DNA of 64,000 nt. Origin: Blastobasis lacticolella. Lineage: Eukaryota; Arthropoda; Insecta; Lepidoptera; Blastobasidae. The translations under genes were made by a program, and so were the position numbers. This document shows, piece by piece, positions 35,138-45,894 of the stretch. The notes under the pieces were generated by a model, which did not search any database, had not been told where the DNA came from, and was given only the letters and a program-made list of their open reading frames with translations. The stretch is from positions 15,516,001-15,580,000 of the forward strand of contig LR990060.1 in assembly GCA_905147135.1 (NCBI GenBank), given 5' to 3'. How positions within the stretch are numbered: the first letter of the stretch is position 1; the number at the start of each line of letters is the position of its first letter.

Positions 35138-35312
35138 ACGGCTAAGGAATGGAACACGTCTGCGAGTGATGTTTCCTGATCATTATAATCTGGACGCCTT
35201 CAAAGCTACAGTGAATAGGCTGCTCCTAGACAGGCGAGCTCCATCCTTGGCCGCATCGTCACTTACTACCAGGTGAGATGGCGCACAAATGCCTGGCTAG
35301 TCTATTTAAAAA
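35138..35312 (+). mobile_element. LINE-J 3' end
   Basis: Same terminal segment, with a small deletion in the codons for NALPASVF (reads ACACGTCTGCGAGTG), so the frame is broken. Followed by an A run. Confidence 0.78.
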
Positions 35313-35466
35313 AACACGTTGCGGTCTTAAACACGTTAGTTTCTCCCCATACGAATCAGTCATGACTCGCTGATAATTACACAAACTCCACAACAAAAGT
35401 CATCGCCTATTACCCGCTCGCAACTCCGTCCCTCGCAATAATACAATTATCATTACCTTCCACTTC

Positions 35467-35540
35467 ATCACCAGACACGGCGGGACCGCCCATCGGTAGG
35501 GTTGTCCCTGTCCCGTCCCACCGTCGTGTCTAGTGATGGG
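35467..35540. repeat. Imperfect hairpin
   Basis: CATCACCAGACACGGCGGG pairs with CCCACCGTCGTGTCTAGTGATG, with small bulges. Confidence 0.7.
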
Positions 35541-36111
35541 TAATACGTAATACCGCGCAATAGGCGTGATAACAATTTTTTTTGTTTTTAATAATGTATT
35601 TCTAATAAAATAGCTTACAGTTTCCATTTTTTTTTTTCATATTTCCTACAGCGATGTATTTATGTATTTTTTAATCAATGCTATAAACGTGGTACAATAT
35701 TAGTGGAAGATAATATAACTTAACCAACTACAACTAGGTTAATCTAAGACTTAATTAATCTAAAACTAAAAAAAATTAAGAAACGAATCTAATAAACCGC
35801 CGCCATTAGGCAAGGTTTATATAAATCAGTCAGAAGCGAATTATAAATCTTATCCAATAGGTAAAACGCAGTTACAGGAGAAATAAAGTAATAGTAACTA
35901 TTGTAAATGATTGATATTGTTGTGTTTTATGAGCAATAAAGTATTTATCTTTCAATCTTGACTAGATTAGACTAGATTGCTGCATCTGAATGAAGAGCAG
36001 AGCTAAATTGGATTTTGAGTTTCTTTAAAAATAACAAGGATTTGAACGTTTTAAATTACTAACTAGATAGAGCGACATAGAAACATGAGGTCGGGTCGCT
36101 ATAATAAATAT

Positions 36112-36272
36112 AATAATCTTGGCGTCTATATCCCGGTTGTCGTCTTCCGGCCAGGGGTTCGCCATTTCCTTGGTCCAGTATTTGGCAGATCAGATAATTA
36201 CAGTAGAAGGACTCCCATCTGACCTCCATGATCTTGTTACAAGCGAAACCTGACCAGATTTGAACGCGTCTC
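36112..36272 (-). mobile_element. SINE-A, 3' half
   Basis: Body from the CCAGATTTGGCAGATC-type segment to the CAAGATTATTATATT tail; strongly diverged. Confidence 0.75.
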
Positions 36273-37149
36273 CATAATAGTCAGCAATACGCGGTTAATT
36301 TGTAAACTCTATTTTGCCAGATATAAACCATTAGGTATCTTTTTGATGTTACAACTAGTGTCAAATAAGAAGAAACTTGGCGGGTCACGTGGTTCGACTT
36401 GCGCTGTATACGATTACCTGCGCAAAATCCACTCCACTGCCATTTGACAAGTCTCTTCTTTCGTGACGCGGGTTTTAAAACCGGTTATAATTTCCACTCT
36501 CGCTGTAGAGCTTCTTTAGTTCTTCTGCGTAGAGCTTCTTTCATCACTACACCGATTTGATGAAATTCGAAATTGAAATAGTTTAGCATCTGATGACGGA
36601 TATTGGCTTCCTTTCATTCCCCTCCACTCACAAGTTCGCAAGATACAAGTCCACGCGAGCGGAGCCGCAGACGAAAAGCTAGCACAACACAACCCAGTAC
36701 CAGACAAGACCGCCCCATCTCTAGGGCCGTCCCTTCCGTTCCCCGGGATTGTGTGGCTACAATCGATTCGCAATCAATTACCGCACCATTCGATTACCGA
36801 GTCCCGGTCCCGGGTCCCGCGTCCCGCGCTTTCCCCTCCCTAGACCGCGTGATTGCTGATTGATACAGCAATTAATGTGTAATGTTTAGTGCTTTGTTGT
36901 GTAGGCTTTGGGTTTAGTTAGTGTTTGTGTTAATGTGTTGGGTTGTGTTGTTTATTTATAGTTTATCTAGTAAACATAAGGAATGCTAGCCTAGGCTCTT
37001 ACGGTGAGGTAAAACACAACTTACTTATTCATAAAACAGACAAAGTGGATTTATAATTAAAGAAGAAGAGAAAAAAATACAGTAAAAGCATTAAAAATGT
37101 GATCCACACCGCTGCCCCCGGAATTGTGCCCAGAAAGCTAGCTGCGTTA

Positions 37150-37352
37150 CCTCGTTGAATAGAAATGCTTATTCCCTGACCGAGAAACGAGCCAGATCTC
37201 CTGTCACCTGTGGTGTCTTTTGAAACAAATAAATAAAAACCGTATCGAAATCGGGCCATCCGTTCGGGGTCTACGATTCCACAGGTAAACACACCATCCA
37301 CAGATACACAGATCAAACTTATAACACCACTATTTTTCGTCGGCGGCTAAAA
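37150..37352. repeat. Dispersed repeat F
   Basis: AACCGTATCGAAATCGGGCC, GTCTACGATTCCACAGG and CTATTTTTCGTCGGCGG. Confidence 0.6.
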
Positions 37353-37391
37353 ACACTGCTACACTACTGAATTTTAGTAAATAATCCTAAT

Positions 37392-37642
37392 TATCATCAT
37401 GGCGTTAATGGGCCGGTTGTGGTCTCGCGCACGAGGGCCCGGGTTCCGCCTTGACCATGATCTAGGATTTGGCAGATCAGGTAATTACAGTAGAGCGACT
37501 GCCATCTGACCTCCATGACCCTGCTACCAGAGGAACCTGACTAGATTGGATCATGGTTACACATTCAGTCGCCGGAAGTGCAGGATTCATCACGACGTTT
37601 TCCCTCACCGTAAGAGCATCGGTTAGCATTCAACTAATGCCA
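37392..37642 (-). mobile_element. SINE-A, 3' two-thirds
   Basis: ATGATGAT tail at the low end (37392-37400) and a well-kept body to the ACCGATGCTCTTACGG segment; directly upstream of the intact LINE. Confidence 0.85.
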
Positions 37643-37886
37643 ACTGCAACTAAACGCAGACAATATGCAACTGCAACTAAACGCACCGGAGGTAGGCACA
37701 GTAAAAGTTAACATTATTGTAATTGGGCTCTATAATTAAATAAATATAAATAGTGAATCAAATGATTTATAGTTACAGTATTTGTATTCAGTGACTACAG
37801 CTTGTCACCTACCAGTGTTATCCAATTAATAAGGCCAGGCGCACAAACATTATAAGTTCCTTTCTCATACTTCATACTCGTGAACA

Positions 37887-38663
37887 ATGGAAGCAGTTAA
37901 GAAGTCGATGGCAGAGATGATTGACATGTTCAACGCCAAGCTGGATGCATTCCAAGAGGAGTTCAAGACTTGTACAAGCCCTTCGTCTACATGTAATCAC
38001 TCTTCTGAATTTTCTGCATTTCGGAGTGTCGTGATTGTAGGGTTTTCGACTATGCAACAACAAGTGGGACTTTTGACACATAATGTGGATTGTATTGAGA
38101 TGCGTGGTCGACAGAAGATGCTCCTGGTCCATGGAGTGGATGAGTCTGACAAGGAAGACACCACAGGTGCAGTAATTGGCTTAATAACGAACAAGTTAAG
38201 TATAACTGATTTTGAGGCTTCTGATGTTAAGAGATGTCACCGACTAGGCCGGCCCGCTAAGAAGCAACGGCGCCCCATCTTGGTTAAATTTGCATCACTT
38301 GAAACCCGCAATAAGATCTGGTTTAGTAAGACGTCGCTCAAGGGCTCAGGCATTACACTCTCAGAGTTTTTAACAAAGGCAAGACATGATGTATTTATGG
38401 CGGCTCGTGAGAAGTTGGGGGTCGCCGGATGTTGGACGCGGGACGGCAATATAATAGTGCTTGGATCTGATGGTTTGCGACACCGAATACACACAATCGC
38501 CGATCTAAAGAAGTACGACGCTGTTGTCGCCGATACTCAGCCTCCGGGGGCTGTCGACCCTCCTGTTCGTCATCCTCCTGTAATTGATGTTGTTCCTGCA
38601 TCGGCAGGAAAGCCTGTGAAGCCGATATCATCCAGATCTAAGCGAACAACCACCAAAAAATAA
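37887..38663 (+). CDS. LINE ORF1 protein, RRM-type nucleic-acid binding
   Basis: 258 residues from a true ATG. ORF1 proteins of LINEs coat the element's RNA and act as nucleic-acid chaperones in the retrotransposition particle. A short amphipathic N-terminal helix (residues 1-27) could oligomerise. Residues about 77-150 look like an RRM-type fold, with LLVHGVDE at 79-86 as the first strand and RPILVKFASLETRNK at 129-143 as the RNP1-like strand. Residues 155-208 match the C-terminal part seen in insect LINE ORF1s and resembling baculoviral FP25K (hydrophobic helix, then WTRDGNIIVLG). The tail (about 226-258) is Pro- then Lys/Arg/Ser-rich. There is no zinc knuckle. ORF2 follows after 628 bases in the same orientation. 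Confidence 0.85.
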   Translation: MEAVKKSMAEMIDMFNAKLDAFQEEFKTCTSPSSTCNHSSEFSAFRSVVIVGFSTMQQQVGLLTHNVDCIEMRGRQKMLLVHGVDESDKEDTTGAVIGLITNKLSITDFEASDVKRCHRLGRPAKKQRRPILVKFASLETRNKIWFSKTSLKGSGITLSEFLTKARHDVFMAAREKLGVAGCWTRDGNIIVLGSDGLRHRIHTIADLKKYDAVVADTQPPGAVDPPVRHPPVIDVVPASAGKPVKPISSRSKRTTTKK

Positions 38664-39291
38664 TTGTTCGACGTTTGTTATTATTATATGTATCGTAAGT
38701 GATGCACTGCACCGAGGGTAATTGATCTTGATTGTGTGTTATATGTTATACGTTCACCTTCGATTATTAACGTAAATTTTACACTTAAAAGTCGGTCAGT
38801 TCTATATTAATTTCTGTATGTTTACATTTTGCGAAAAATTCTCGAATTGACAGTTGACGTCGATTTGACACTTGGCATTGGATTGACAATTTGTAGTTGG
38901 CCTGGATACTTGGTTGAAGTCGACGGTTATACAGCCATGCTTTGATAAATAATTTATTCCCGTTATTCATGTAAAATGCTGAACTGAATTGCTTTTGCTT
39001 AGTGTCAATACCGCAATGCATTGCTTTGCGCTTATTCTGCTTTTACAATGCTTATTTTGCTTTTATTGCTTTTTGCTTATTTTGTTTTTGTTGCTTTTTG
39101 CTTGTTTTGCTTTTTTGCTTATTAGTTTGTGCTTTTGGCTAAATATTAAATATTACTTATACACATATTGATTTCGTCTGCTATGCTGGTAGACTGAGCT
39201 GTGGGTGCTTATACTGGTATTTAATTTAATTGTAATTTAGATAAGTAGGTATATATTTTATTTTATAAGTTTTTTTTTTTTCTGCTGTTCT
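38664..39291 (+). other. LINE inter-ORF region with T-rich 8-mer repeat
   Basis: 628 bases separate ORF1 from ORF2, long for a LINE. The stretch 38985-39125 is an imperfect array of a TTTTGCTT-like unit (more than ten copies). How ORF2 is translated across this gap is not evident. Confidence 0.7.
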
Positions 39292-42243
39292 ATGTCTGAC
39301 ACAGGTGATGATGATCACAGCGATGATTTTGTTTCGGTAACCTCTGAGGAGCTGAACAGCTCGGATAGTTTCCACAGTATTCCAACACTCGCCGATACGC
39401 TTTCTTCCACCTTTTCTGACGTCCGTAAGAATTTAAATATAGTTCACATTAATGCTCAGAGCATTCCGGCCCACTATTCCGACTTATTGGCTTCATTTGG
39501 TGATGTTGATGGTCTTGATGCTGTATTGATATCTGAATCCTGGCTTAAGCCTTGTTTACCATCTACCTCTTATTCTTTACCTGGATTTGTTCTTATACGT
39601 AACGATCGCACTAGTGGCGGGGGTGGTGGTGTCGCTATTTATTTGAAGGCTCACCTGCCATATTCTATTATTAGTGTTTCAGCCCAGCCGCCTCCCACAA
39701 GTGCAGGTGAGCATATTTTCATTGAGTTAACCCTGTCTCACCGCAAGGTGCTTCTTGGGGTTTATTATTCTCCTTCTCGTAATATACCTTTTTTAAAATC
39801 CTTTGAAGCACTGCTGGAAAACCTCGCACCAGCTTATAGTCATACTATAATTATGGGTGACTTTAACACCTGTATGTTGAGGAATGATTCCAGGTCCTCA
39901 TCGTTTCAGTCGCTGGCTAAAGCCTGCAATATGCAGTTCTTGCCCCTTAATGCCACACATTATTTCCCTAACTGCGTACCCTCCCTGTTAGATGTCATGT
40001 TGGTCTCCTCTCCTTCACATGCTGCTAAACATGGTCAGCTTTCGGCCGAAGCCTTTTCCTTCCATGACCTTATATACTTGTCCTACAAAATTCGCCCTCC
40101 TAAAGCAAAGGCCAGAGTCATGTGCCAGCGCAGTTTTGGGGGAATGGTTTTGGATGCTCTGAGGAGGGATGCTCAGTTGCTGGATTGGTCTGGGGTATTG
40201 AATGGTGTCACTGTTGATGAGCAGGTAGCATCTTTTAATTCGCTGTTGGTGGGTCTTTACGATTTGCACGCCCCTGTGAAAGTCATTAAGATTAAACATC
40301 AACCAGCGCCTTGGCTCACTGATGATGTTAGGGTGGCTATGCGGAGGAGGGATTCGGCTAAGGTTAGGTATAAGCTTCGACCTACTGATGAGAATAGGGA
40401 CAAGTACAAGCGCTGCAGAAATCTGTGCAATAAGATATGCAGAGATGCCCAACGCTGTCATATTCATGCATCTGTATCTAATGGTGATTCTTCGAAAGTG
40501 TGGAAATTTTTGCGGTCTTTGGGCATAGGCAAGCCCCGTGGCGATGCCCTGCCTAAAGATATTAATATTAATGACCTTAACAGATATTTTTCCTCTTCCT
40601 CTAACTTGCAGAATGTTGCCAAGGCTGACACATTGCACGGCTTATCTTCCCTCCCTTCACCTGATCATCCGCCATTTGTTCTTGGACAGTTCGGTGCATC
40701 GGACGTTGAAAAGAGTGTCATGGCTATAACCTCTAACGCTATTGGCAGTGACGAGATAAGTCGTAGCATGATCGTGCCTATTATTGACGTTGTTGCTCCA
40801 GTTATAGCTCACATTTTTAATACATCAGTTAGTACTAGGTCTTACCCCAGTCTGTGGAAGGAGGCCTTACTGTTTCCCATTCCTAAAAAAGCATCTCCTG
40901 TGTCCTTCTCTGATCTCCGTCCCATCTCCATTCTATCATTCCTATCCAAAGTCCTCGAGCGCCTTATCCAACACCAACTTTCTGCTTATCTCACTAAATA
41001 CAATCTCCTCAATCCTCTCCAGTCTGGCTTCCGACCAGGACACAGCACTGTCACTGCTTTGGTGAAAATAACTGATGACATCAGGATGGGGATGGAGCGT
41101 GGTCATGTTACGGTTCTGGCACTCTTGGACTTCAGCAATGCGTTCAACACTGTCGACCATGACGTTCTCCTGGGTATTATGCGCTCGCTTAACATCTGTG
41201 AGGATGTTGTTGAGTGGTTCGGTAGTTATTTAGTGGGGCGACGTCAGCGGATTCGTATGGATGACTCCCTCTCAACGTGGAGTAAAGTGGATGCTGGTGT
41301 TCCGCAGGGTGGTGTCCTTTCTCCATTACTTTTCGCTCTTTTTATCAACAACATCACCGCTAACATTAGATCCAGTTGTCACCTCTATGCTGACGACCTA
41401 CAAATTTATGCACACTCAACTCCGGAAAATTTGGCTCATGCTATTGAAACTATAAATGGTGACCTGAAATGCATTGCAGACTGGAGTGCTTCGCATGGAC
41501 TTAAGATCAATGCTTTGAAGACGCAGTTAATCATCATCGGTAGTTCGAGGATGTTGGCGAGAGTGGACCACGGGGCGTTGCCCAGTGTTTGCTTTGACGG
41601 TATTCGCGTGCCATTTAGTGAGTCCGTTAAAAATCTAGGAGTCATAATTGACAGAACATTGTCCTGGGGGCCACACATTGCCGAGACCAGCCGCAAGCTG
41701 TTCGCCTCGTCATCGGCGATGAGAAGGTTGCGCAATTTTCTTCCGATACCAACCAAGATTGCGCTGGTTCAGGCTTTATTACTACCGATTCTGGACTACG
41801 CTGACACATGCTTCACTGATCTGACTGGGGAACACCTTAATAAGTTAGAACGTCTACAAAATTTTTGTATAAAGTTTATTTTCGGCCTTCGTAAGTTCGA
41901 TCATGTGTCGGAGTTCCGTGCTCGGCTTGGGTGGCTTCCTATCCGTCAGCGCCGGAATAGTCATGTACTCTCGCTATTGTATCGTGTACTATTTGACAGA
42001 TGTTCGCCACGATACCTCAGCGAGCGCTTCCAGTATGACTCAGATGTGCAAAGTCGATCCCTCCGTTCTTCGCGTGATCGAATGTTGGTGATGCCCAGTC
42101 ATACTACGAGGTTCTACGACAAATCTTTTACTGTCCAGTCGGTGCGTCTGTGGAATGCTCTGCCCCGTGAGGTGAGGTGCTCTGATACACCAGGTGTATT
42201 CCGGGGGAGATTGAAGCAACATCTCCTTGACTTACAAATATGA
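39292..42243 (+). CDS. LINE ORF2: AP-like endonuclease and reverse transcriptase
   Basis: 983 residues, fully open from ATG to TGA. The endonuclease nicks target DNA and the reverse transcriptase copies the element RNA at the nick. Endonuclease landmarks: NAQS with Asn54, SESW with Glu82, the Gly-rich loop GGGGGVAIYL, GDFN with Asp190 and Asn192, and SFHD with His258-Asp259. A basic linker follows (about 330-400). Reverse transcriptase landmarks: LRPISILSFLSKVLE, QSGFRPGHSTVTAL, the motif A stretch LLDFSNAFNTVDHDVLL, AGVPQGGVLSPLLF, and the catalytic box YADD at 699-702. The C-terminal domain ends WNALPREVR near 961, as in many insect LINEs. There is no RNase H domain. All catalytic residues that I can place are present, so the protein could be functional. 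Confidence 0.96.
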   Translation: MSDTGDDDHSDDFVSVTSEELNSSDSFHSIPTLADTLSSTFSDVRKNLNIVHINAQSIPAHYSDLLASFGDVDGLDAVLISESWLKPCLPSTSYSLPGFVLIRNDRTSGGGGGVAIYLKAHLPYSIISVSAQPPPTSAGEHIFIELTLSHRKVLLGVYYSPSRNIPFLKSFEALLENLAPAYSHTIIMGDFNTCMLRNDSRSSSFQSLAKACNMQFLPLNATHYFPNCVPSLLDVMLVSSPSHAAKHGQLSAEAFSFHDLIYLSYKIRPPKAKARVMCQRSFGGMVLDALRRDAQLLDWSGVLNGVTVDEQVASFNSLLVGLYDLHAPVKVIKIKHQPAPWLTDDVRVAMRRRDSAKVRYKLRPTDENRDKYKRCRNLCNKICRDAQRCHIHASVSNGDSSKVWKFLRSLGIGKPRGDALPKDININDLNRYFSSSSNLQNVAKADTLHGLSSLPSPDHPPFVLGQFGASDVEKSVMAITSNAIGSDEISRSMIVPIIDVVAPVIAHIFNTSVSTRSYPSLWKEALLFPIPKKASPVSFSDLRPISILSFLSKVLERLIQHQLSAYLTKYNLLNPLQSGFRPGHSTVTALVKITDDIRMGMERGHVTVLALLDFSNAFNTVDHDVLLGIMRSLNICEDVVEWFGSYLVGRRQRIRMDDSLSTWSKVDAGVPQGGVLSPLLFALFINNITANIRSSCHLYADDLQIYAHSTPENLAHAIETINGDLKCIADWSASHGLKINALKTQLIIIGSSRMLARVDHGALPSVCFDGIRVPFSESVKNLGVIIDRTLSWGPHIAETSRKLFASSSAMRRLRNFLPIPTKIALVQALLLPILDYADTCFTDLTGEHLNKLERLQNFCIKFIFGLRKFDHVSEFRARLGWLPIRQRRNSHVLSLLYRVLFDRCSPRYLSERFQYDSDVQSRSLRSSRDRMLVMPSHTTRFYDKSFTVQSVRLWNALPREVRCSDTPGVFRGRLKQHLLDLQI

Positions 42244-42725
42244 GGTCTGAGTCTAGATATGGAATGGATTGTTATTTATTGTATTATTGAGTTATTTGTT
42301 ATGTATTGTTTATGTTATTGGATATGTATATAAGTAGTTGCTATTGTTTATGTTAGTATTATATTTTGTACATTGCCTAAAATGTTAATATTCTATTATT
42401 AGTTTATGTGTAAATGGTTGCCTGGAAGAGATCGCTCTCAGCGATAAGGCCGCCCTTGTACCTATATTGTTTTAAACTGTATTTTTACGATTTCCTTTAA
42501 TGTACAATAAAGTGTTATAAATAAAAAATAAAAAAATATTATGATATAATCTCACCTGTGCGGGCCCGTGGGGACTAATAAATAGCTGGCCTGTGACAGA
42601 ATGCGTGTTGGCTCGAAATAAAAGTTTTTGACTAACTAGCAGACAGCCCACTTGATAAGCGGTAACTTTTGCCCCTAAACGATTCTAATTTGAGTTTCAT
42701 GTAGGTACTAAAATTTAGTAGTGTA

Positions 42726-43020
42726 GCATCAGTGGCCGTGTGATTAGTATCCAGCTCGTCAGCGAGAGGTACGGGTTTCAAATCTCCCTGCGGCCATATA
42801 TCGAGTACTCTTCTACATAGAGTAATGTACATTAGTTGAATAGTAACCGATGCTCTTACGGTGAGGGAACACATTGTGATGACGACTGGTGGCTGAATGT
42901 GTAACCATGATCCAATCGGGTCAGGTTCAACTGGTTACGGAGTCAGATGGCGGTCCCTCCACTGAAATGACAAAATTTCGTTTGCGAGAGCACAAACGGG
43001 ACATTAACGCCAAAATGATT
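42726..43020 (+). mobile_element. SINE-A, nearly full length
   Basis: The head keeps CATCAGTGGCCGTGTG and a damaged B box GGGTTTCAAATCTC; small internal deletions; tail GACATTAACGCCAAAATGAT. Confidence 0.85.
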
Positions 43021-43263
43021 ATTATTTATAATAATATTAATTAGTTTCATCATCTTGCCATAATCATGGTCAGTCAATATTGCTCTCAACAATTGTGCTC
43101 TCGGCCTGGCGTCCGCCTAGATTTGGCAGATCGTAATCTGGCATCAGATAAAAACGCACGCGATACATCGCGCGTTTGGGAGTACTCCTCCGGGAGTCTC
43201 AGTCCCCGTGCTATAATATAACGTCACTAAGCGACAAGCACTTACACAAACACGGCCAACCGT

Positions 43264-43405
43264 CACGCGAACGAATTACCAGCGAGCAGTTTGAATGCCA
43301 GCAATTAGGGAATTTAATTAACTCCATTATACAGCCGCGCTCTGAGACCCACACGGCAAACCGTAATCGCGAGATTAGTTGACAAATAAAAAGGTAATTA
43401 ATAAT
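43264..43405. promoter_or_regulatory. TAATTA-rich low-repeat block in Rx intron 1
   Basis: GAATTACC, CAATTAGGG, TTTAATTAACTCC, GAGATTAGTT and GGTAATTAAT lie within 140 bases of otherwise moderate GC content; candidate intronic enhancer. Confidence 0.3.
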
Positions 43406-43571
43406 AGGAGAAATATGTATCGGAGTTAGTATTTACGTAACTTAATTAGTGTGGCGTGCGTTGCTTTTGAAGGACGGGGACCCAAATGGGTAAGTTGTTT
43501 CGGCGGCTAATACGGTAATGGAATGGTATTACGAAGTGGCATAACTGCCTGGTGTTTGCTGCGAGTGGTGG

Positions 43572-43675
43572 ACGAATTACCACGAAACGTAGAAAGGGGA
43601 CGGGGTAAGCCTAGACGGAGATGGTGGAGCAAACTGGACGATGATGTCTAGGGAGATCTTTGCCCTGCAGTGGGA
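43572..43675 (+). mobile_element. RTE-like LINE 3' end
   Basis: Frame reads GRGKPRRRWWSKLDDDV, then GATCTTTGCCCTGCAGTGGGAC, a common RTE-type ending. Confidence 0.6.
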
Positions 43676-43689
43676 CAGCTTATCTGCGA

Positions 43690-43778
43690 CAACTTATCTG
43701 CGATGTCACGCACATGAAGGCTACCGCAGATGTGTTTCCGCAGCATTTTCATTTCCGTGACACACTGGATTATAACTC
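43690..43778 (-). mobile_element. RTE-A internal fragment continuous with SINE-A
   Basis: Matches 29640-29765 in reverse complement but lacks about 40 bases between GCTGCGG and AAACACATCTGCGG. Confidence 0.75.
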
Positions 43779-44095
43779 ATCTCATCTTGGAGTTAATGTC
43801 CCGGTTGTGCTCTCGAGAACGAGGGCCCAGGGTCCGCCTTGACCGTGATCCGGGATTTGGCTGATCAGGTAATTACAGTGGAGCAACTGCCATCTGACCT
43901 CCGTGACGATGCTACCAGAGTAACCTGACCAGATTGGATTATGGTTACACATTCAGTTGCCTGTATGTGCACTTTTTATCACGATGTTTTCCCTTGCCGT
44001 AAGAGCATCGGTAAGTATTCAACTAATGTACTGAATGTGGATTAATCAGAAAAGAGTCATTGGTACATGGCCGCAGTGGGATTCCATTGCACATG
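43779..44095 (-). mobile_element. SINE-A joined to an RTE-A fragment
   Basis: Body and B-box side of the head are present. Beyond its tail (toward 43690) the sequence continues as RTE-A across the same junction as at 29640. Confidence 0.85.
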
Positions 44096-44099
44096 TACC

Positions 44100-44468
44100 A
44101 TTCATTTAAGACCATAATTAGACCTGCTCTCCTATACGGCAGAGCGGCTTGGCCCCTACTAGAATGGCACAAGCAGGAGCTGCGCGTCACAGAAGTGAAG
44201 ATAGAAAAATGAATGTGTGGAGCTTCACGCATACACCGAGCTAAACGCCCACATTTGCTTCAAACTCCACTGCCGTGACATCGCAGATTAGCTGCAAGAA
44301 CGTTGCTTTGGTGGATGTCCTCAAAATGTCTAGCCCCTGCCACGGGTAGTAGAGGCCGGCCCAAGAAACGATGGCTTGATGACATGTGTGCCAACAAACT
44401 CACTACCAAAAATGCCGAAGACCGAGGGAAGTGGACAAGGAAAATCTGGAAGGCGGAATTTCAATAAT
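44100..44468 (+). mobile_element. RTE-A LINE 3' fragment
   Basis: Reads FKTIIRPALLYG, VTEVKIEK, CGASRIHRAKRP, SRGRPKKRWLDDMCANKLTTK, AEDRGKWTRKIWKAEF. It starts about 70 codons further 5' than the 29.6-kb copy and lacks the final tail. Confidence 0.83.
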
Positions 44469-44667
44469 GAGGTGATTTCATAAATATAAAATCTAAGTAT
44501 TTTATATTCTTTTCCCGAACTCGTGTATTTGACTGTACAAATGTCTGACCTAATCAGAATCTGACGTAGTCCGAATCTGCCTAAATAAGAAACTAACCTC
44601 AGAATCTGTCGTCTAGAATCTGAGGTCATGGCGCGTGAAAGTCCAACCGGAAATATGTCGCCAATTT

Positions 44668-44772
44668 TTTTTTTATACCTCTATGGTTGCAAACAAGCTT
44701 GCGGCCTGCCTGATTCGCGTTGCCGACCCCGTAAAAACCTTTTTATCCCTTTCTTGAAGAACTCCATAATAA
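44668..44772 (-). mobile_element. LINE-K 3' end with internal deletion
   Basis: After GCGGCCTGCCTGATT it jumps straight to CGCGTTGCCGACCCC, losing about 55 bases. Confidence 0.75.
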
Positions 44773-45565
44773 TGATAACTCAACATAACTCCACCAGCTG
44801 ATCACTTTCCTACAATCCCGTAAATTAAATTACCGTCCATAATTACAGGTGCACAAAATAAATGAATAAGCCGTACGTAATGTGGGTCGACCCAATCTTA
44901 GGGTGAAGTCGGGTGAAGCGAACAAGTTACACAGTAGCTGATTGCTGAGCGATAGTAGCAACAACATTGTGACCGCACGCACGCGGATAACGTTAATTAA
45001 TAATTTCACACAAATTATAATAGGGGGGAGGGTAGCCCCCCTCGAACGGAGCCCGTGTGACCTGGATCTGATTGGTACCGGGATTTATTTTTGGGACTAA
45101 GTCTTAAACCCTCGTGGATTGACGCATGCAGACTTGAACGCATGTATTTCGCGCACAGAACCAGTGGAATCCTGTTGTCCCCCAAATATTGTCATCCAAA
45201 TCTCCCTAACTCTTTCACACTTCCCATTGTTAGTGTGCGTGGGAGAAAATTCCTTTGGAGCCACACAGTTTGCGACCAATTTGGCCAATATAGCCCTGTA
45301 TTAGAGCCAGAAACGTATTACAATTACCTACAATTACCTACAAACACTTCTAACATTATTTATACAGCTCATTAGACCGAATCAATTATCGAAACATCAG
45401 AAATCAATCCCACGCGCGACGCTAGCGCCGCTTACGCCAGATAATGGAACTAATTTATTCAATTACGCAGACTAAGTTAGGACTGCGCTCGCTTAGTTCA
45501 AGAGCTGACTAGAGTGGGGCACTGTATTCGAGTTAGGTATATTATTCAATCGTAATCAGGCGGAC

Positions 45566-45892
45566 GGGCATCAGTGGCCTAGTGGTTAAGGGGTCTGACT
45601 CGTACCCCGAGGGCCAAGGTTCGAATCCCAGTGCCGCCATGAACAAATTACTTGTTTCTAGTTACATTAGTTGAACACGTAAGGGAAAACATCACGATGA
45701 AACCTGCACATTTAGGCGACTGAATTTGTAACCATTATCCAATCTGGTTAAGTTCCCCTGTTAACACGGTTACGTCAGTTGGCAGTCATTTTGCTATAAT
45801 TGTCTGATCTGCCACATTCTTGATCATGGTCAAGCCGGACACAGGACCCTAGCGCGCGTGAGCCCAACCGGGATATTAACGCCATGATGTTT
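45566..45892 (+). mobile_element. SINE-A, full length
   Basis: Good tRNA-like head: AGTGGCCTAGTGGTTAAGG, then GGTTCGAATCCCAGTGCCG. The tail reads GGGATATTAACGCCATGATG. Confidence 0.9.
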
Positions 45893-45894
45893 AC

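Larger units (their letters stand above)
37800..42535 (+). mobile_element. Complete two-ORF non-LTR retrotransposon (CR1-like LINE)
   Basis: ORF1 (RRM-type RNA-binding protein) and ORF2 (endonuclease plus reverse transcriptase) are both open, and a 3' UTR ends in AATAAA-rich sequence near 42510-42535. The 3' UTR holds a small stem-loop at 42431-42445 (ATCGCT, loop CTC, AGCGAT), the sort of structure the RT of such elements recognises. The 5' end is not sharply definable: SINE-A sequence ends near 37640, so the element begins between there and ORF1 at 37887. No target-site duplication is evident. It lies antisense in Rx intron 1. The absence of stop codons over about 3.7 kb of coding sequence implies a young insertion. 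Clade placement (CR1/Jockey group) is by general motif wording, not phylogeny. Confidence 0.9.

Noticed and set aside
40015..40638. 207-codon open frame on the minus strand
   Set aside because: It lies wholly opposite the intact LINE ORF2 and has no recognisable domain.
45575..45640. tRNA gene
   Set aside because: A and B boxes are present but the acceptor and anticodon arms do not fold properly and the sequence continues as SINE-A; the same holds for 18049 and 63812.
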